Assembly: GCF_000007705.1 (NCBI RefSeq)
Contig: NC_005085.1
Span: 3,853,752-3,917,751 of the forward strand
Source of the DNA: Chromobacterium violaceum ATCC 12472
GTDB taxonomy: Bacteria > Pseudomonadota > Gammaproteobacteria > Burkholderiales > Chromobacteriaceae
Length of the DNA: 64,000 nucleotides
Direction: 5' to 3'
The notes beneath the pieces were generated by a model. That model ran no database searches. It saw only the letters and a program-made list of their open reading frames with translations, and was not told the DNA's origin. Below, piece by piece: positions 62,666 through 64,000 of the stretch (position 1 is the stretch's first letter; every line of letters starts with the position of its first letter). The translations under genes were made by a program, and so were the position numbers.

Positions 62666-63597
62666 CGCCACGCCCCGCGCATCAGCGCCACGCCATGGGC
62701 GCCGTGAAGGCGGGCCAGGTCCAGGTTCTCGGCGCGCATGCCGCCCAGCGCGTACACCGGCAGCGGCACGCCGCCGGCCAGGCAAGCGGAGAAGCCGTCC
62801 CAGCCCAGCAGCGACGCGCCGGGATGGGTGGCCGTGGGCGCGACCGGGCTCAGCAGCGCGTAGTCCAGTCCCAGCTCGCCGGCCCGCGCCAGTTCGTCCG
62901 CGCCATGGATGGACGCGCCCACCCAGTCGAAGGCCGGACGCGATTCCAGCGCGGCCAGGCGCGCGCCGTTCAGGTGCACGCCGTCCACCGGCCAGCCTTC
63001 CAGCCACGCCGGATCGGCGTTGACCACCAGCTTGCCGCCGCGCGGGCGGACGATGGCGGCGGCGCGGGCGACGAAATCGGCCAGCGCTTCGCGCCCCATC
63101 TCGCGCTCGCGCACCTGGACCATGCCCCAGTCGCGCTCGGCCAGCCGCGCCAGCTGCGCCTCGACGCCGATTTCGGCGGCGCAGGTGATCGCGTAGCAGG
63201 ACGGCAGCGCCAGCGACTTCAGGATCGGCCCGTTGGCCGGCAGCATCGGCGCCACGGTCAGCCGGCCCGGGCGCTGCCAGGCGAAGGACTGGCCTTCGCG
63301 CGGATGCGGATCGCCCAGCCAGTCCCAGATGCGGAAAAAGCGCAGGTGCACCGATGCGTGCTCGTAATGGTGGATCTTGGTCAACCACGGCGTGGCGGCG
63401 GTGACCGTGATGCCCATTTCCTCGTTGAATTCCCGCTTCAGCGCCGCCAGCGGCGTCTCGCCGGCCTCCACCTTGCCGCCAGGGAACTCCCAGTAGCCGG
63501 CGTAAGGCTTGCCCTCGGGGCGGCTGCCCAGCATGAAGCTGCCGTCCGGCCGCATCAGCGCGCCCGCCACTACATCTATGATCTTGTTGCTCGTCAT
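62662..63597 (-). CDS. mutT: Nudix hydrolase fused to a ThiE-like domain
   Basis: 311 aa in two parts. Residues 1-135: Nudix box GGKVEAGETPLAALKREFNEEMGI, MutT type, cleaning oxidised nucleotides. Residues 140-311: a thiamine-phosphate-synthase-like barrel (SCYAITCAAEIG, VDGVHLNGARLAAL, GASIHGADELA, YALGGMRAENL). This fusion is known in beta- and gammaproteobacteria, where the ThiE-like part is not proven active. Followed by the YtkA/FixH-like gene. Confidence 0.88.
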   Translation of the reverse strand: MTSNKIIDVVAGALMRPDGSFMLGSRPEGKPYAGYWEFPGGKVEAGETPLAALKREFNEEMGITVTAATPWLTKIHHYEHASVHLRFFRIWDWLGDPHPREGQSFAWQRPGRLTVAPMLPANGPILKSLALPSCYAITCAAEIGVEAQLARLAERDWGMVQVREREMGREALADFVARAAAIVRPRGGKLVVNADPAWLEGWPVDGVHLNGARLAALESRPAFDWVGASIHGADELARAGELGLDYALLSPVAPTATHPGASLLGWDGFSACLAGGVPLPVYALGGMRAENLDLARLHGAHGVALMRGAWR

Positions 63598-63637
63598 GTC
63601 TTCAATCTGTCGGCTATGGGCGCCTGGCGCCCGGGAT

Positions 63638-64000
63638 TCATTTCTTGCCGCTGCGCCTGGCCAGCTTCTGGCTGCCGGCCCAGTGGCAGGCGAACTGCCA
63701 GGCCACCCGGCCGGAGCGGCTGCCGCGCGACAGGCTCCATTGCAGGGCCGCGCGTTCGGCCTTGTCGCCGTATTTCAGGCCGAAATGGCCCAGCCACTCC
63801 CTGACCGCCGCCAGGTAGGCGTCCTGGTCGAACGGGTAGAAGGACAGCCACAGGCCGAAACGGTCGGACAGCGACACCTTCTCCTCCACCGCCTCGCCGG
63901 GATGGATTTCGCCGTCGCGCAGCCAGCCTTCGCGGTTTTCGCTCATCTGCTCCGGCAGCAGGTGGCGGCGGTTGGACGTGGCGTACACCAGCAGGTTGTC
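63638..64000 (-). CDS. DUF815 AAA-type ATPase, C-terminal part (truncated by window)
   Basis: The visible 120 residues (DNLLVYATSNRRHLLPEQMSEN... EKVSLSDRFGLWLSFYPF) match the end of DUF815-family ATP-binding proteins. SLSDRFG is the conserved segment after the Walker region. The start codon lies beyond base 64000. Role unknown; 40 bp before the Nudix gene on the same strand. Confidence 0.8.
   Translation of the reverse strand, partial: DNLLVYATSNRRHLLPEQMSENREGWLRDGEIHPGEAVEEKVSLSDRFGLWLSFYPFDQDAYLAAVREWLGHFGLKYGDKAERAALQWSLSRGSRSGRVAWQFACHWAGSQKLARRSGKK

Noticed and set aside
1..64000. CRISPR array, integrase, prophage or insertion sequence
   Set aside because: No spaced direct repeats of CRISPR type, no transposase, integrase or phage structural gene was found.

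Overview
The window is a contiguous piece of a GC-rich proteobacterial chromosome with no phage, plasmid or transposase genes. Gene content points to a betaproteobacterium of the Neisseriales, most likely Chromobacterium or a close relative (inference). The clearest clue is an RmpM-type OmpA-family protein whose N-terminal block closely resembles the neisserial protein. Other clues are a short FeoB, an iron-sulfur APS reductase and a YbiT-type ABC-F protein.

Layout. 1-1800: four tRNA genes on the minus strand (Gln, Thr and two identical Pro) with terminators, and no convincing protein gene. 1895-9403: rdgC, a catalase with a 20-codon upstream reading frame, a Fur-boxed small membrane protein, a DODA-type dioxygenase, class 1A dihydroorotate dehydrogenase, a bacterioferritin lacking the haem methionine, and feoAB behind a Fur-like box. 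9639-16366: dcd, glutathione peroxidase, two paralogous small proteins of unknown function, acetylpolyamine amidohydrolase, a lipoprotein/YchJ pair, cysK, a voltage-gated-type K+ channel with a zinc-ribbon tail, and a macrodomain protein. 16812-25804: xseA, then an unusual locus of two double-glycine-leader peptides flanking a Cys-rich protein (18727-19635), then the ribF-ileS-lspA-ispH operon and rmpM. 26044-30000: assimilatory sulfur genes (cysH, cysI, DUF934) divergent from cysB. 30213-42917: housekeeping genes (fabG-like, ybiT, dapA-bamC, roxA, slyD, mgtE-prmC-PAP2, aroE-mtgA, rhodanese). 43190-47829: glnA, a DUF4124 protein and ntrBC, with a sigma-54 promoter and three NtrC-type sites. 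48666-48932: a 267-bp element with 26-bp terminal inverted repeats. 49838-54592: a tightly packed five-gene operon (aromatic-acid-type MFS transporter, transglutaminase-like protein, PaaK-like adenylating enzyme, cysteine-synthase-like PLP enzyme, chorismate-lyase-like protein) of unknown product. 55363-64000: metR/metE, sixA, a lrgA/lrgB pair, ubiC-ubiA, an Asr-like Lys/His-rich exported peptide, a YtkA/FixH-like protein, a Nudix-ThiE fusion, and the end of a DUF815 ATPase.

The genes fall into a few clear physiological modules: iron (Fur boxes, FeoAB, bacterioferritin), peroxide defence, sulfur assimilation under CysB, and nitrogen control under NtrBC. The two regions most likely to hold undescribed biology are the GG-leader peptide locus and the five-gene MFS/ligase/PLP/chorismate-lyase-like operon. 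All functional statements rest on reading motifs and family resemblance by eye; no database search was run.
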